NCBI RefSeq assembly: GCF_026236535.1
Contig: NZ_JAHTMW010000003.1
Span: forward strand, 124,001-188,000
From: Streptomyces sp. SKN60
GTDB taxonomy: Bacteria > Actinomycetota > Actinomycetes > Streptomycetales > Streptomycetaceae
Length of the DNA stretch: 64,000 nucleotides
Direction of reading: 5' to 3'
In this document: piece after piece, positions 40,135-49,012 of the stretch
Position numbering within the stretch: position 1 is the stretch's first letter
How the letters are laid out: every line of letters begins with the position of its first letter
Program-made: the position numbers and the translations under genes
The notes under the pieces: generated by a model
Databases searched by the model: none
Seen by the model: only the letters and a program-made list of their open reading frames with translations
Told to the model about the DNA's origin: nothing

Positions 40135-42747
40135 GTGACGCTCCTCCCCGCCCCGCCCGTCGGCGGCCACGCCCTCCCGCTCGCCCGCGACCTCGCGCTG
40201 CACGGCGACCGCACCGCCCTCGTGACCGGCGACGGCGAGATCTCGTACCGCGCGCTGGCCGTACGGGTCGAGGACGCGGCACGCCGACTCGGCCCGGACC
40301 GGCGCCTGGTGCTGCTGCCCGGCGCCAACACCGTCGACGCGCTCGTCGTGCATCTCGCCGCGCTGTCGGCGGGCCACGTGGTGCTGCTCGTGCCCGGGGA
40401 CCATCCCGAGGCCGTCGCCGCGCTCACCGCCGCGTACGACCCCGATGTCGTCGTCCACCCCGAGGCCGGCCCGGAGGCGGCGGGCGGCGAGTGGCGGATC
40501 GAGGAGCGGCGCGAGGGCTCGGGCCACGCCCTCCACCCCGACCTCGCGCTGCTGCTGAGCACCTCCGGCTCCACCGGCTCGCCGAAGCTGGTCCGGCTCT
40601 CGTACGAGAACCTCCAGGCCAACGCCGAGTCGATCGCCACGTACCTCGGCATCCGCGACACCGACCGGGCCGCGACCACCCTGCCGATGCACTACTGCTA
40701 CGGCCTCTCCGTGATCCACAGTCATCTGCTGCGCGGCGCCGGGCTCGTCCTGACCGGCCTCTCGGTGGCCGACGCCTGCTTCTGGGACCTCTTCCGGGCG
40801 GCCGGCGGCACCGCGCTCGCCGGCGTCCCGTACACCTTCGACCTGCTCGACCGGGTCGGCTTCGCCGAGATGGACCTGCCGTGCCTGCGGTACGTCACGC
40901 AGGCGGGCGGGCGGCTCGCGCCCGAGCGGGTCGCGGGCTACGCCGCACTCGGACAGCGGCGCGGCTGGGACCTGTTCGTGATGTACGGCCAGACCGAGGC
41001 GACCGCCCGCATGGCGTATCTGCCGCCCGCCCTGACCGCCGAGCACCCGTCGGCGATCGGCGTCCCGGTGCCCGGCGGCGCCTTCCACCTGGAGCCGGTG
41101 GACGAGGCGGCCGACGGTGATGTCGGTGAACTCGTCTACACGGGCCCGAACGTGATGCTCGGCTACGCCCACACCCCGGACGACCTCGCCCTCGGCCGTA
41201 CGGTCGAGGCCCTGCACACCGGCGACCTCGCCCGCCGCACGGAGAACGGTCTGTACGAGATCGTCGGCCGGCGCAGCCGCTTCCTCAAGATCCTCGGGCT
41301 GCGCATCGACCCCCAGCGGATCGAGACCCTGCTCGAACGGCACGGCCTGGACGCCCTGTGCGCGGGCGACGACGAGACGGTCACCATCGCGGCCGTCCGC
41401 AGACCGGGCTGGGACCAGCGGCGGATCCGAAGACGCGTCGTGGACGAGTGCGGCCTGCCCGCCCGCGCCGTCCACGTGCACCTGCTGCCCGAACTCCCCC
41501 GGCTGCCCACGGGCAAGCCCGACTACGCGGCCGTACGCGCGCTGAGCGCCCCGGTCGACGGGGCCCAGGCCGCCACGGTCCCGGACGACCTGTGCGCGCT
41601 CTACGCCCGGGTCCTGGACCGCCAGGACGTGACGCCGGACAGCTCCTTCGTCTCCCTCGGCGGCGACTCGCTGTCGTACGTCGAGATGTCCCTCCAGCTC
41701 GAACAGCGCCTGGGGCAGCTGCCGACCAGCTGGCACACCACCTCCATACGGGACCTGGAGGAGCGGGCTTCGGCCGGCCGGGCGCGGCAGCGGCGGAGCG
41801 TGGAGACCAGCGTGCTGCTGCGCGCGGTGGCCATCGTGTGCGTCGTCGGCTCGCACATCCGGCTCTTCGAGATCCGGGGCGGAGCCCATCTCCTGCTCGC
41901 CGTCGCGGGGTTCAACTTCGCCCGTTTCCTGCTCTCCTCCCCGGAGCGCGCGGAGCGGACCCGGCGCTCGCTGCGCAGCATCGCGCGGATCGCCGTCCCC
42001 ACCATGGCCTGGACCGCGTTCGCGCTGCTCGTCAGCGACGACTACGACCTGTCCAATCTGCTCCTGGTGCACAACGCGCTCTGGCCCGAGGACATGGGGT
42101 CCGGGATCCACCTCTGGTTCGTCGAGGCCCTCGTCTACATCCTGCTGGCCCTGACGGCGCTGCTCGCCGTGCCCGCCGTCCACCGCCTGGAGCGGCGCTT
42201 CCGGTACGGGCTCCCGGCGGGCTTGGCCGGCCTCGGCCTCCTCACCCGCTACGAGCTGGTGGGCCTGCCGGCCCGCGCCCAGATCACCGACGCGGTCACC
42301 GTCTTCTGGCTCTTCGCCCTCGGCTGGGCCGCCGCCCAGTCCCGCACGGTGCCGCAACGCCTCCTCGTGACGATCGCGGCACTGGCCACCGTGCCCGGCT
42401 TCTTCCCCGGCGAGCCCCGCCGCGAACTGTTCGTCGTGGCGGGCTTCTGCCTGCTGGTCTGGTTCCCGACCCTGCCGAGCGCCCACCGCGTCAACCAGGC
42501 GGCCGGGCTGCTCGCCGGCAGCTCCCTCGCCATCTACCTGACCCACTGGCAGATCTACCCGGTCTTCGACGGCCTGTCGAAGCACCTGGCGCTCGTGGTC
42601 TCCCTGGCCTTCGGCATCGGCTACGCGGCCGCCGTCGGCCGGCTCGTGCAGCGGGTGTCCGCGCTGCGTCGTCCCGGAGCCGCCCGGGGTCAGTCGACGA
42701 CGGACGAACGGTGCTCCACGAGGACGACGTCGCGCCACACGCCGTGA
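40135..42747 (+). CDS. Iron-regulated fusion: adenylation domain, carrier domain, membrane acyltransferase
   Basis: 870 residues in three parts. Residues 1 to about 470 are an AMP-binding adenylation domain: LLLSTSGSTGSPKLV near 140-153, YGQTEATARM, LHTGDLARR and LPTGKPDY at the end. Residues about 480-550 are a carrier domain with LGGDSLSY, where Ser512 is the expected phosphopantetheine site. From about 560 to 860 there are some ten membrane helices ending LAIYLTHWQIYPVF, typical of acyltransferase family 3. It would activate an acid, load it on its own carrier arm and pass it to a membrane acyltransferase. The iron box and the divergent iron importer point to siderophore or surface modification. 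No condensation domain is present. Confidence 0.85.
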   Translation: MTLLPAPPVGGHALPLARDLALHGDRTALVTGDGEISYRALAVRVEDAARRLGPDRRLVLLPGANTVDALVVHLAALSAGHVVLLVPGDHPEAVAALTAAYDPDVVVHPEAGPEAAGGEWRIEERREGSGHALHPDLALLLSTSGSTGSPKLVRLSYENLQANAESIATYLGIRDTDRAATTLPMHYCYGLSVIHSHLLRGAGLVLTGLSVADACFWDLFRAAGGTALAGVPYTFDLLDRVGFAEMDLPCLRYVTQAGGRLAPERVAGYAALGQRRGWDLFVMYGQTEATARMAYLPPALTAEHPSAIGVPVPGGAFHLEPVDEAADGDVGELVYTGPNVMLGYAHTPDDLALGRTVEALHTGDLARRTENGLYEIVGRRSRFLKILGLRIDPQRIETLLERHGLDALCAGDDETVTIAAVRRPGWDQRRIRRRVVDECGLPARAVHVHLLPELPRLPTGKPDYAAVRALSAPVDGAQAATVPDDLCALYARVLDRQDVTPDSSFVSLGGDSLSYVEMSLQLEQRLGQLPTSWHTTSIRDLEERASAGRARQRRSVETSVLLRAVAIVCVVGSHIRLFEIRGGAHLLLAVAGFNFARFLLSSPERAERTRRSLRSIARIAVPTMAWTAFALLVSDDYDLSNLLLVHNALWPEDMGSGIHLWFVEALVYILLALTALLAVPAVHRLERRFRYGLPAGLAGLGLLTRYELVGLPARAQITDAVTVFWLFALGWAAAQSRTVPQRLLVTIAALATVPGFFPGEPRRELFVVAGFCLLVWFPTLPSAHRVNQAAGLLAGSSLAIYLTHWQIYPVFDGLSKHLALVVSLAFGIGYAAAVGRLVQRVSALRRPGAARGQSTTDERCSTRTTSRHTP

Positions 42748-42808
42748 TGGCGGCCGACGCCGATGCCGCCTGCGCGTGCTGCTGATGACCCGTCGGACGC
42801 GCACGGCC

Positions 42809-42841
42809 GAGCGCCCCGGACCGTGACGGTCCGGGGCGCTC
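42809..42841. terminator. Intrinsic terminator between convergent genes
   Basis: A perfect 15-bp stem (GAGCGCCCCGGACCG with its complement) around the loop TGA. It lies between the fusion gene and the FadR-type regulator, facing both. Confidence 0.85.
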
Positions 42842-42868
42842 GGGACGGGCAGGGGGCCGGCGGCGGGG

Positions 42869-43633
42869 TCAGTCCTTGACGCGGGAGGCGGTGCGCTCCA
42901 GGTGGGTGCGCATCAGCTTGGTCGCCGCCTCGGTGTCGCGGGCGGCGATCGCCTCGACGAGTTCGCGGTGCTCCTTGGTGCCGCGCCGGCCCATCGTCGC
43001 CGGCTCGTTGGCCTGGGCCTCGCGCAGGCTCATGAGCATCGGGCCGCGGAAGGACTCCACGAGCATCTCGATCGCCGGGTTGTGGGTGCAGGCCGCCAGG
43101 CGGATGTGGAAGGCGGTGGAGAGTTCCATCGTGTACTCGCCCTGCCGCATCGCCTTCGCATGGGCCTCGCACATGGCGCGCAGGTCGGCGATGTCCTCGT
43201 CGGTGGCGCGCTCCACCGCCAGCGGGACCACGCCCAGTTCGAAGATCAGCCGGGCCTCGGTGACCTGGGAGGCGGTGAGCGGGGAGAAGGTGAGCAGGTC
43301 GGCGAGGCCCTCGCTCACCCGGCTCGACGTCGGGGCCGTCACGAAGGCGCCGCCGCGCGCGCCGACTCTGATCTCGACCAGGCCGTTGGCCTCCAGGATG
43401 CGCAGCGCCTCGCGGATGGTGACCCGGCTGCACCCGAACTGCACGCACAGTTCGCGCTCGCTGGGCAGCCGGTCGCCGGGCTGCAGCCGCTCCTCCTTCA
43501 GCAGGTGCCGGATCTGCTCGACGATCACCTGGGACACACGGCTCGAGGAGACGGCCTTGAACAGCTCCTGCGGCACGGCCGGCCGCCTGGAGGTTGCCTC
43601 GTTCTCCGGGGTCTGACTCGCTCGGGGGGACAT
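42869..43633 (-). CDS. FadR-subfamily GntR regulator, probable master repressor of the catabolic island
   Basis: 254 residues. The winged helix SSSRVSQVIVEQIRHLLKEE, then LPSERELCVQFGCSRVTIREALRILEANGLVEIRVG, is the GntR N-terminal domain. The C-terminal FCD helical domain contains ARLIFELGVVPLAVERATDED and the metal/effector His residues in FHIRLAACTHNPAI. ATG 43633 is preceded by GGAAG; an upstream in-frame extension has no support. Operators of the form TGGTNNNACCA, expected for the FadR group, occur at five places up to 58 kb. The effector is probably a pathway aromatic acid or intermediate. Confidence 0.9.
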   Translation of the reverse strand: MSPRASQTPENEATSRRPAVPQELFKAVSSSRVSQVIVEQIRHLLKEERLQPGDRLPSERELCVQFGCSRVTIREALRILEANGLVEIRVGARGGAFVTAPTSSRVSEGLADLLTFSPLTASQVTEARLIFELGVVPLAVERATDEDIADLRAMCEAHAKAMRQGEYTMELSTAFHIRLAACTHNPAIEMLVESFRGPMLMSLREAQANEPATMGRRGTKEHRELVEAIAARDTEAATKLMRTHLERTASRVKD

Positions 43634-43735
43634 GCGCCCATTCTTCCACGACCGAGCCGCCCCGAGACCCGGTTCCGTCCGACGGATTGACGTCAAACCA
43701 CAATGCCATTCCGCCTCGCCGCCTAGATTGGTAGA

Positions 43736-43748
43736 ATGGTCTGACGTT
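43736..43748. promoter_or_regulatory. FadR-type operator, site 1 (imperfect)
   Basis: ATGGTCTGACGTT, 11 of 13 bases identical to site 2. It lies between the divergent regulator and ferredoxin reductase genes, 35 bases before the latter. TTGACGTCAA, a 10-base palindrome, is at 43687-43696 in the same region. Confidence 0.6.
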
Positions 43749-43783
43749 AAGCCAAAGCCACCGAGGCGGGAGAAGGTCGCACC

Positions 43784-45025
43784 ATGGGGAGCGGGACAGT
43801 CGTCGTCGGAGCCGGCCAGGCGGGGCTGCACCTGGCCGTGTCATTGCGCCAGGGAGGGGACGAGGAGCCGATCGTGCTCGTGGGCGAGGAGCTCCACGCC
43901 CCCTATCAACGCCCCCCGCTCTCCAAGGACTTCCTCGCCGGACGGGCGGACCAGGACTCCCTGGCCTTCCGGGACCCCGGCTACTACGAACAGGCCGGCA
44001 TCCGGCTGCTCACCGGCGAGCGGATCACGGGGGCCGAGCCCGGCCTGCTGCACACCGCCTCCGGGCGCACCCTGCCGTACGAGCGGCTCGCCCTGACCCT
44101 GGGCGCCGAGCCCGTACGGCTGCCGGTGCCGGGCGCCGGACTGCGCGGGGTCTGCACCCTGCGCGGGCTCGAGGACGCGCGCGCCCTGCGCGAACGCCTG
44201 GCCCGCGCCCAGCGGGTCGTCGTGGTCGGCGGCGGGTTCATCGGTCTGGAGACGGCCGCCGTGGCCCGCTCGCTCGGCGTGCACGTCACGGTGGTGGAGG
44301 CCGGGGAGCGGCTGATGGCCCGCGCCGTGGCGCCGGTGGTCTCCGAGTTCTACCGGCGGGCCCACACCCGGCAGGGCACCGAGGTGCTGCTGTCCGCGGC
44401 CGTCGCCGGATTCGAGGGCGACGTCACGGGGCGGGTCCGGGCCGCGGTGCTCGCCGACGGCACCCGGCTGCCCGCGGACCTGGTGCTGCTCGGCGTGGGC
44501 GTACGGCCCCGGACCGGCCCGGCCCGCGCGCTCGGGGTCGAGGTGGACGGCGGCATCGTGGTGGACGCCTGCTCCCGCACCAACGTGCCGGGCGTGGTGG
44601 CGGCCGGGGACTGCACCGTGCGGCCCCACCCGCTCACCGGCGAGGGCCGGCTGCGCCTGGAGTCGGTGCCGAGCGCGCTCGCCCAGGCCCAGGCCGCGGC
44701 GGCGAGCCTGCTCGGCCGCGACGAGCCGGACACCTCCGTGCCCTGGTTCTGGTCGAACCAGGGCGAGCTGCGCCTGCAGATCGCGGGCCTGTCCGCCGGC
44801 CACGACAGCACCGTCGTCCGCGGCGAGCCGGCGAGCGGGCGGTTCTCCGTCCTCTACTACCGCCGGGGCGCCCTGCTCGCCGTCGACGCCGTCAACCGGC
44901 CCGCCGACTACCTGGCCGTGCGCCGGGCCCTCACCCGGGGCGAGCACCTCCCCGCGGACCGGGCCGGCGACGCCGACGTACCGCTCAAGCAGCTGCTGAC
45001 GGAGGGCACGGCGCAGGTGCGCTGA
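43784..45025 (+). CDS. FAD/NAD(P)H ferredoxin reductase of the Rieske oxygenase system
   Basis: 413 residues. VVVGAGQAGLHLAVSLR binds FAD, and RVVVVGGGFIGLETAAVARSLG is the NAD(P)H site. VPGVVAAGDC is the second FAD motif, and the C-terminal dimerisation-like domain begins near WFWSNQGELRLQIAG. This is the BphA4/rhodocoxin reductase family, passing electrons from NAD(P)H to a 2Fe-2S ferredoxin. GGAGAAGG precedes the ATG. The likely partners, a ferredoxin and a Rieske oxygenase, are 9 kb away under the same operator type. Confidence 0.92.
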   Translation: MGSGTVVVGAGQAGLHLAVSLRQGGDEEPIVLVGEELHAPYQRPPLSKDFLAGRADQDSLAFRDPGYYEQAGIRLLTGERITGAEPGLLHTASGRTLPYERLALTLGAEPVRLPVPGAGLRGVCTLRGLEDARALRERLARAQRVVVVGGGFIGLETAAVARSLGVHVTVVEAGERLMARAVAPVVSEFYRRAHTRQGTEVLLSAAVAGFEGDVTGRVRAAVLADGTRLPADLVLLGVGVRPRTGPARALGVEVDGGIVVDACSRTNVPGVVAAGDCTVRPHPLTGEGRLRLESVPSALAQAQAAAASLLGRDEPDTSVPWFWSNQGELRLQIAGLSAGHDSTVVRGEPASGRFSVLYYRRGALLAVDAVNRPADYLAVRRALTRGEHLPADRAGDADVPLKQLLTEGTAQVR

Positions 45026-45035
45026 ACCGACCACG

Positions 45036-45068
45036 AAGGAGCCGGACCCGACTCGGGTCCGGCTCCTT
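45036..45068. terminator. Intrinsic terminator between convergent genes
   Basis: The stem AAGGAGCCGGACCCGA and its complement TCGGGTCCGGCTCCTT are nearly abutting, with a T-rich tail (CCTTTC) on the plus strand. It ends the reductase transcript and, in reverse, the four-gene operon starting with adh. Confidence 0.85.
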
Positions 45069-45095
45069 TCGCATGGCGCTCTCGGTGACGCCCGG

Positions 45096-46106
45096 TCAGA
45101 TCACCGCCGACTCCAGGGCCTCCGGGGCGAACAGTTCCTCCGGCCGGTACCGGCGCGGGGACAGTCCCTGCTCGTGGTGGTAGCGCAGGAAGGTCTCCAG
45201 CGTCTCCCGGTTGCCGCCCGCCAGCCCGTACGACCAGTAGTCACGGCCGAACAGGGCGCGGGCCTCCTCCAGTTGAGGGGTGAGCCAGGGCAGCATGAAG
45301 CGCAGCGCGGAGGTGTCGTACAGGCCGTCCAGGGCCTCGTTCTTCGCCGCGAGCAGCGCCTTGTAGAGGGACTGGGCGACCCAGGGGTGCGCCTCGTACA
45401 CGTCCCGGCGGATCACCACCACGTGCATGATCGGGAAGATGCCGGTGGCCGCGTAGTACTCCCGCTCGGCCGCCACCACATCGGGGAAGACCCGGCGCAC
45501 CCGGGGGTCACCGGCCTGGAACGGGCTCGGCACCCGGGGGGTGCACAGGGCGTCGATCTCCCCCTCGGCCAGCATGCGGGCGAGCGTGGCGTCCTCGGCG
45601 ATCCGGCTGATGCGCACCGAGTCCGGCAGGTCGACCCCCGCCTTCTCGATGCGGCCCGGGGTCTCCTGACCCCCGGTCACATAGCTCACCGAGTCGAAGG
45701 GGACGCCGTGCCGGTCGCCGAGGATGCCGCGCATCCACACGCATGCCGTCAGCTGGTACTCGGGGGTGCCGATCACCTTGCCGCGCAGGTCCTCCGGCTT
45801 CGTGATGCCGGCGTCGGCGTGGCAGTACAGCGCGCCGTGCCGGAACATGCGCGAGGTGTAGACGGGCAGCGCCACGAACGGCGAGCCGTCGGGGCCGCCG
45901 GAGCCCAGCGAGAGGACGTACGAGGAGAGCGACATCTCCGCCACCTCGAACTCGCGGTGCCGCATCATGCGGAAGAAGGTCTCCTCCACCGGCAGTCTGA
46001 GGTAGTTGATCTCGATGCCGTCGGGGCGGACGGTGCCCTCGGCGAGGGCGCGGGTGCGGTCGTAGTCGCCGCAGGCGAAGGTCAGTCGGAGTGGAGCCAT
46101 CGTCAT
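45096..46106 (-). CDS. 4,5-dihydroxyphthalate decarboxylase-like protein (Pht5 family), copy A
   Basis: 336 residues. LRLTFACGDYDRTRALAEG at the start and INYLRLPVEETFFRMMRHRE fit the Pht5/4,5-dihydroxyphthalate decarboxylase group. These have the fold of periplasmic SBPs of the NitT/TauT type but act in the cytoplasm. No signal peptide is present, which favours an enzyme over a transporter component. In phthalate degradation Pht5 turns 4,5-dihydroxyphthalate into protocatechuate. The ATG overlaps the ligJ stop by 4 bases. A second, shorter relative lies at 49013-49954. Confidence 0.83.
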   Translation of the reverse strand: MTMAPLRLTFACGDYDRTRALAEGTVRPDGIEINYLRLPVEETFFRMMRHREFEVAEMSLSSYVLSLGSGGPDGSPFVALPVYTSRMFRHGALYCHADAGITKPEDLRGKVIGTPEYQLTACVWMRGILGDRHGVPFDSVSYVTGGQETPGRIEKAGVDLPDSVRISRIAEDATLARMLAEGEIDALCTPRVPSPFQAGDPRVRRVFPDVVAAEREYYAATGIFPIMHVVVIRRDVYEAHPWVAQSLYKALLAAKNEALDGLYDTSALRFMLPWLTPQLEEARALFGRDYWSYGLAGGNRETLETFLRYHHEQGLSPRRYRPEELFAPEALESAVI

Positions 46107-47128
46107 CGTCCCTGTGAGCGGAGCCTGGCGTCCAGGCGCGGATAGACCCGTCGGGCGTTCGCCTCGTACACCTGGTGGAGTTGGTCCGGGGTGAGGCCGG
46201 CGGCGTCCACGTAGGTCTTGGTGTCGTCCCAGGCGGTGCCGGTCTCGGGGGCGACGCCCCGGACGGCGCCCAGCATCTCCGAGGCGAACAGGACGTGTTC
46301 GGTGCCGATCACCCGGGTCAGCAGGTCGATGCCCGGCCGGTGGTAGACGCAGGTGTCGAAGACGACGTTGCCGAGGAGCCCGGCCGGATCCGGCAGGCCC
46401 ATGCGGACCGCGAGGCCGCGGTAGCGGCCCCAGTGGTACGGCACCGCTCCCCCGCCGTGCGGGATCACGAAGCGCAGACCGGGGAAGCGGGCGAACAACT
46501 CGGCGCCTCCCTGGAGGAGTTGCATGAACGCGGTGGTGTCCGCGTTGAGATAGTGCGCGCCGAGGGTGTGGAAGACCGGGTTGCACGCGCTGGAGACATG
46601 CACCATGGCCGGTACGTCGAGCTCGCACAGGGCCTCGTACAGCGGGTACCAGGTGGGGTCCGTCAGCGGCGGGGCCGTCCAGTGGCCGCCGGAGGGGTCC
46701 GGGTTGAGGTTGCATCCGACGAAGCCCGACTCGGTGACGCAGCGGTGCAGTTCGGCGACCGCGTCGGCGACTCCGCCCCCGGGGGTCTGCGGGAGCTGGC
46801 AGACCGGGGCGAAGTGCCGCGGGTACAGCTCGGTGACGCGGTGCACCAGGTCGTTGGAGGCCCGCGCCCAGTCCCGGGCGGTGGCCGGGTCCGTGATGTG
46901 GTGCTCCATTCCCGAGGCCTTCGGGGAGAACAGCATCAGATCGCCGCCGCGTTCGCGCAGGATCTTCAGCTGGTTGTGCTCCACGCTCTCGCGCAGGGCG
47001 TCGTCGCTGATCCGCTCGGTCCGCGGGACGGGCCGCGAGGGGTCGGCGAGGCGGGCCAACTGGGCGTCCCGGAAGGCCTGGTGGGGTGCGGGGGCCGTGG
47101 TGTAGTGGCCGTGGATGTCAATGATCAC
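46103..47128 (-). CDS. ligJ: 4-oxalomesaconate hydratase, LigJ-type amidohydrolase
   Basis: 341 residues. Similarity to Sphingobium LigJ runs along the whole length: [74 protein letters not shown] and the C-terminal [11 protein letters not shown]. The histidines of DIHGHY, the zinc-binding region and SEM are kept. LigJ hydrates 4-oxalomesaconate to 4-carboxy-4-hydroxy-2-oxoadipate in protocatechuate 4,5-cleavage and gallate pathways. The GTG start at 47128 has GGAGG 6 bases upstream, inside the 3' end of ligK. The downstream neighbour overlaps by 4 bases. Confidence 0.92.
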   Translation of the reverse strand: MIIDIHGHYTTAPAPHQAFRDAQLARLADPSRPVPRTERISDDALRESVEHNQLKILRERGGDLMLFSPKASGMEHHITDPATARDWARASNDLVHRVTELYPRHFAPVCQLPQTPGGGVADAVAELHRCVTESGFVGCNLNPDPSGGHWTAPPLTDPTWYPLYEALCELDVPAMVHVSSACNPVFHTLGAHYLNADTTAFMQLLQGGAELFARFPGLRFVIPHGGGAVPYHWGRYRGLAVRMGLPDPAGLLGNVVFDTCVYHRPGIDLLTRVIGTEHVLFASEMLGAVRGVAPETGTAWDDTKTYVDAAGLTPDQLHQVYEANARRVYPRLDARLRSQGR

Positions 47129-47825
47129 CGTCGGCCTCCGATTCACCCTGGGCCTCCACATAGGTGAGGCCCTTGGCGGCGAGCCGCTCGCGCATGCGGT
47201 GGACGTCCAGGCCGAGTTCGCCGTCCCGGTAGCGCTTGCGCGAGAGCTCCTCCTTCTCCTCGCGGGCCCGGGCGGCCGCCACGACGCCGGCGGCGTTCGC
47301 GCGCGGCACGACCACCACGCCGTCGTCGTCGGCGACGATCACGTCCCCGGGGCGGACGATCTGGCCGGCGCAGGCCAGCGGCAGGTTCACATCGCCCAGG
47401 GTCTCCTTGACGGTGCCGAAGGCGCTGATGTGCCGGGCCCACACGGGGAAGCCCATCCGCTGCAGATCGGCCACGTCGCGGCAGCCCGCGTCGATGACCA
47501 GTCCGCGCACTCCGCGCGCGGCCACCGAGGTGGCGAGCAGGTCGCCGAAGTAGCCCGCCTCGGACGGGGTGGTCGGGGAGACGACCAGGATGTCGCCCTC
47601 GCGGCACTGTTCGACCGCGACGTGGATCATCCAGTTGTCGCCGGGCGGCACGCTGACCGTGACCGCGGTGCCCGCGACGTGCGCGCCCGGCCAGACCGGG
47701 CGCAGGGCGGGCGCGAGCAGGCCGGTGCGGCCCTGCGCCTCGTGCACGGTGGCGACGCCGTACCGTCCCAGGGCGTCGACCACGGCCGGATCGGTGCGGG
47801 GGATGTGGGTGACGACGGTGCTCAT
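47118..47825 (-). CDS. ligK: 4-carboxy-4-hydroxy-2-oxoadipate aldolase, LigK/GalC-type (RraA family)
   Basis: 235 residues. [28 protein letters not shown] and [15 protein letters not shown] are the RraA-family metal- and substrate-binding elements used by class II HMG/CHA aldolases. Its product partner is LigJ, encoded next. The aldolase cleaves CHA to pyruvate and oxaloacetate. The ATG overlaps the adh stop (ATGA). The length and the C-terminal helical extension are those of LigK rather than of the RNase E inhibitor RraA. Confidence 0.92.
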   Translation of the reverse strand: MSTVVTHIPRTDPAVVDALGRYGVATVHEAQGRTGLLAPALRPVWPGAHVAGTAVTVSVPPGDNWMIHVAVEQCREGDILVVSPTTPSEAGYFGDLLATSVAARGVRGLVIDAGCRDVADLQRMGFPVWARHISAFGTVKETLGDVNLPLACAGQIVRPGDVIVADDDGVVVVPRANAAGVVAAARAREEKEELSRKRYRDGELGLDVHRMRERLAAKGLTYVEAQGESEADGDH

Positions 47826-48937
47826 GCGGCCGCCCAGGGCAGCAGGGAGACGTGCACGGCGTCCTCGCCGGTCTCGCCGGCGACGGTGCGGACGGCCCGG
47901 TCGGCCTCGTGCAGCGGGAAGGTGTGGGTGGCCAGCCTCTCCAGCGGGAAGCGGCCGGACGCCAGCTGTTCCAGGGCGAGTTCGCAGGAGCGGTAGCTGT
48001 GGCCGCGGGCGCTCTTGAGCGCGATGGACTTCTCGGTGAGCTTCTTCAGCGGGAAGTCGGGGAAGGCGGCGAGCTCACCCTGGGAGACCATGACGCCCTC
48101 GCGCCGCTTGAGCGCGTTGATGCCGAGGAGTACGGGCGAGGTGCCCGCGCCCGCCGTGCAGTCGAGGACCACGTCGACGCCCCGGCCGCCGGTGAGCTCG
48201 TGGACCCGCTTCAGGGCGTCCTCCGCCAGGACGTCGATGACGTGGTCGGCGCCGAGGTCCTTCGCGAGCGCGAGGCGGGCGGCGTCCCGGGTGGTGCCGG
48301 TGACGATGATCTGCGAGGCGCCGGCCTGCTTGCAGGCCACCACCTGGGAGAGGCCCTGCTGGCCGGGGCCCTGGATGAGCACGGTGCTGGCATAGCCCAC
48401 GCCCGCGGTCACCAGGGCCCACTCGATGCCGTTGGACAACGGGGTGACCAGGCCCGCCAGTTCGGCGGAGACCCCGTCGGGCACCTTGTGGGTGACCGCG
48501 TTCCACGGCAGGTAGAGGTACTCGGAGAAGCCGCCCCACAGCGTGCCGGGCTTCTCGCAGGACGTGTAGCCGTAGCGCCGGGCGTCCGGGTTGGTGCGCC
48601 AGTCGGTCGCCTCGCAGTGCCGGTACTCGCCGGCGTGGCACCAGGCACAGCGGAAGCAGCCGACATAGTGCTCGACGAAGACCCGGTCGCCCTCGGCCAG
48701 GCCCTTGCGGGCGGTGAACTCCCTGCCCGCCTTGGCGATGACGCCCACGTTCTCGTGCCCCATGATCACCGGGTCGCCGAACGGGGGCTTGCCGTACATC
48801 TTCGCGTCGGTGCCGCAGATCCCGGCGACCTCGACCTTCAGCAGTGCGCCGTCCGCCGGGACGTCCGGCATGGGCAGCTCGCGTATCTCGGTGACACCCG
48901 GCGCCGTCCGGACCGCAGCCCGCACCGTTTCCGCCAT
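47822..48937 (-). CDS. Zinc-dependent medium-chain alcohol dehydrogenase
   Basis: 371 residues. GICGTD and GHENVG give catalytic zinc ligands. The cluster [15 protein letters not shown] is the structural zinc site. [21 protein letters not shown] is the nucleotide-binding Rossmann motif. It oxidises an alcohol or dihydrodiol with NAD(P)+. As first gene of the adh-ligK-ligJ-pht5 operon it could act as the cis-dihydrodiol or hydroxy-acid dehydrogenase that the oxygenase step needs. That role is inference. GGAGG precedes the ATG. The divergent operator is 48 bases upstream. Confidence 0.88.
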   Translation of the reverse strand: MAETVRAAVRTAPGVTEIRELPMPDVPADGALLKVEVAGICGTDAKMYGKPPFGDPVIMGHENVGVIAKAGREFTARKGLAEGDRVFVEHYVGCFRCAWCHAGEYRHCEATDWRTNPDARRYGYTSCEKPGTLWGGFSEYLYLPWNAVTHKVPDGVSAELAGLVTPLSNGIEWALVTAGVGYASTVLIQGPGQQGLSQVVACKQAGASQIIVTGTTRDAARLALAKDLGADHVIDVLAEDALKRVHELTGGRGVDVVLDCTAGAGTSPVLLGINALKRREGVMVSQGELAAFPDFPLKKLTEKSIALKSARGHSYRSCELALEQLASGRFPLERLATHTFPLHEADRAVRTVAGETGEDAVHVSLLPWAAA

Positions 48938-48985
48938 GAACCCTCCTCGGGTGGAAGCCGTCGTACGCGCACAGTCTATGGACTG

Positions 48986-48998
48986 ATGGTCTGACCAT
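48986..48998. promoter_or_regulatory. FadR-type operator, site 2 (perfect)
   Basis: ATGGTCTGACCAT is a perfect 13-base palindrome about a central base. It lies between the divergent adh operon and the second Pht5-like gene, ending 15 bases before the latter start. Confidence 0.85.
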
Positions 48999-49012
48999 GC
49001 TACCTTTCCGTC

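Noticed and set aside
40045..42804. A 919-codon frame antisense to the adenylation/acyltransferase gene
   Set aside because: The plus-strand product has full recognised domains; the antisense translation is low-complexity Gly/Arg/Val without any motif.
45096..46106. Periplasmic nitrate/taurine-type binding protein
   Set aside because: There is no signal peptide or lipobox, no adjacent permease, and the N-terminal ACGDYDRTRAL motif fits Pht5-type decarboxylases.
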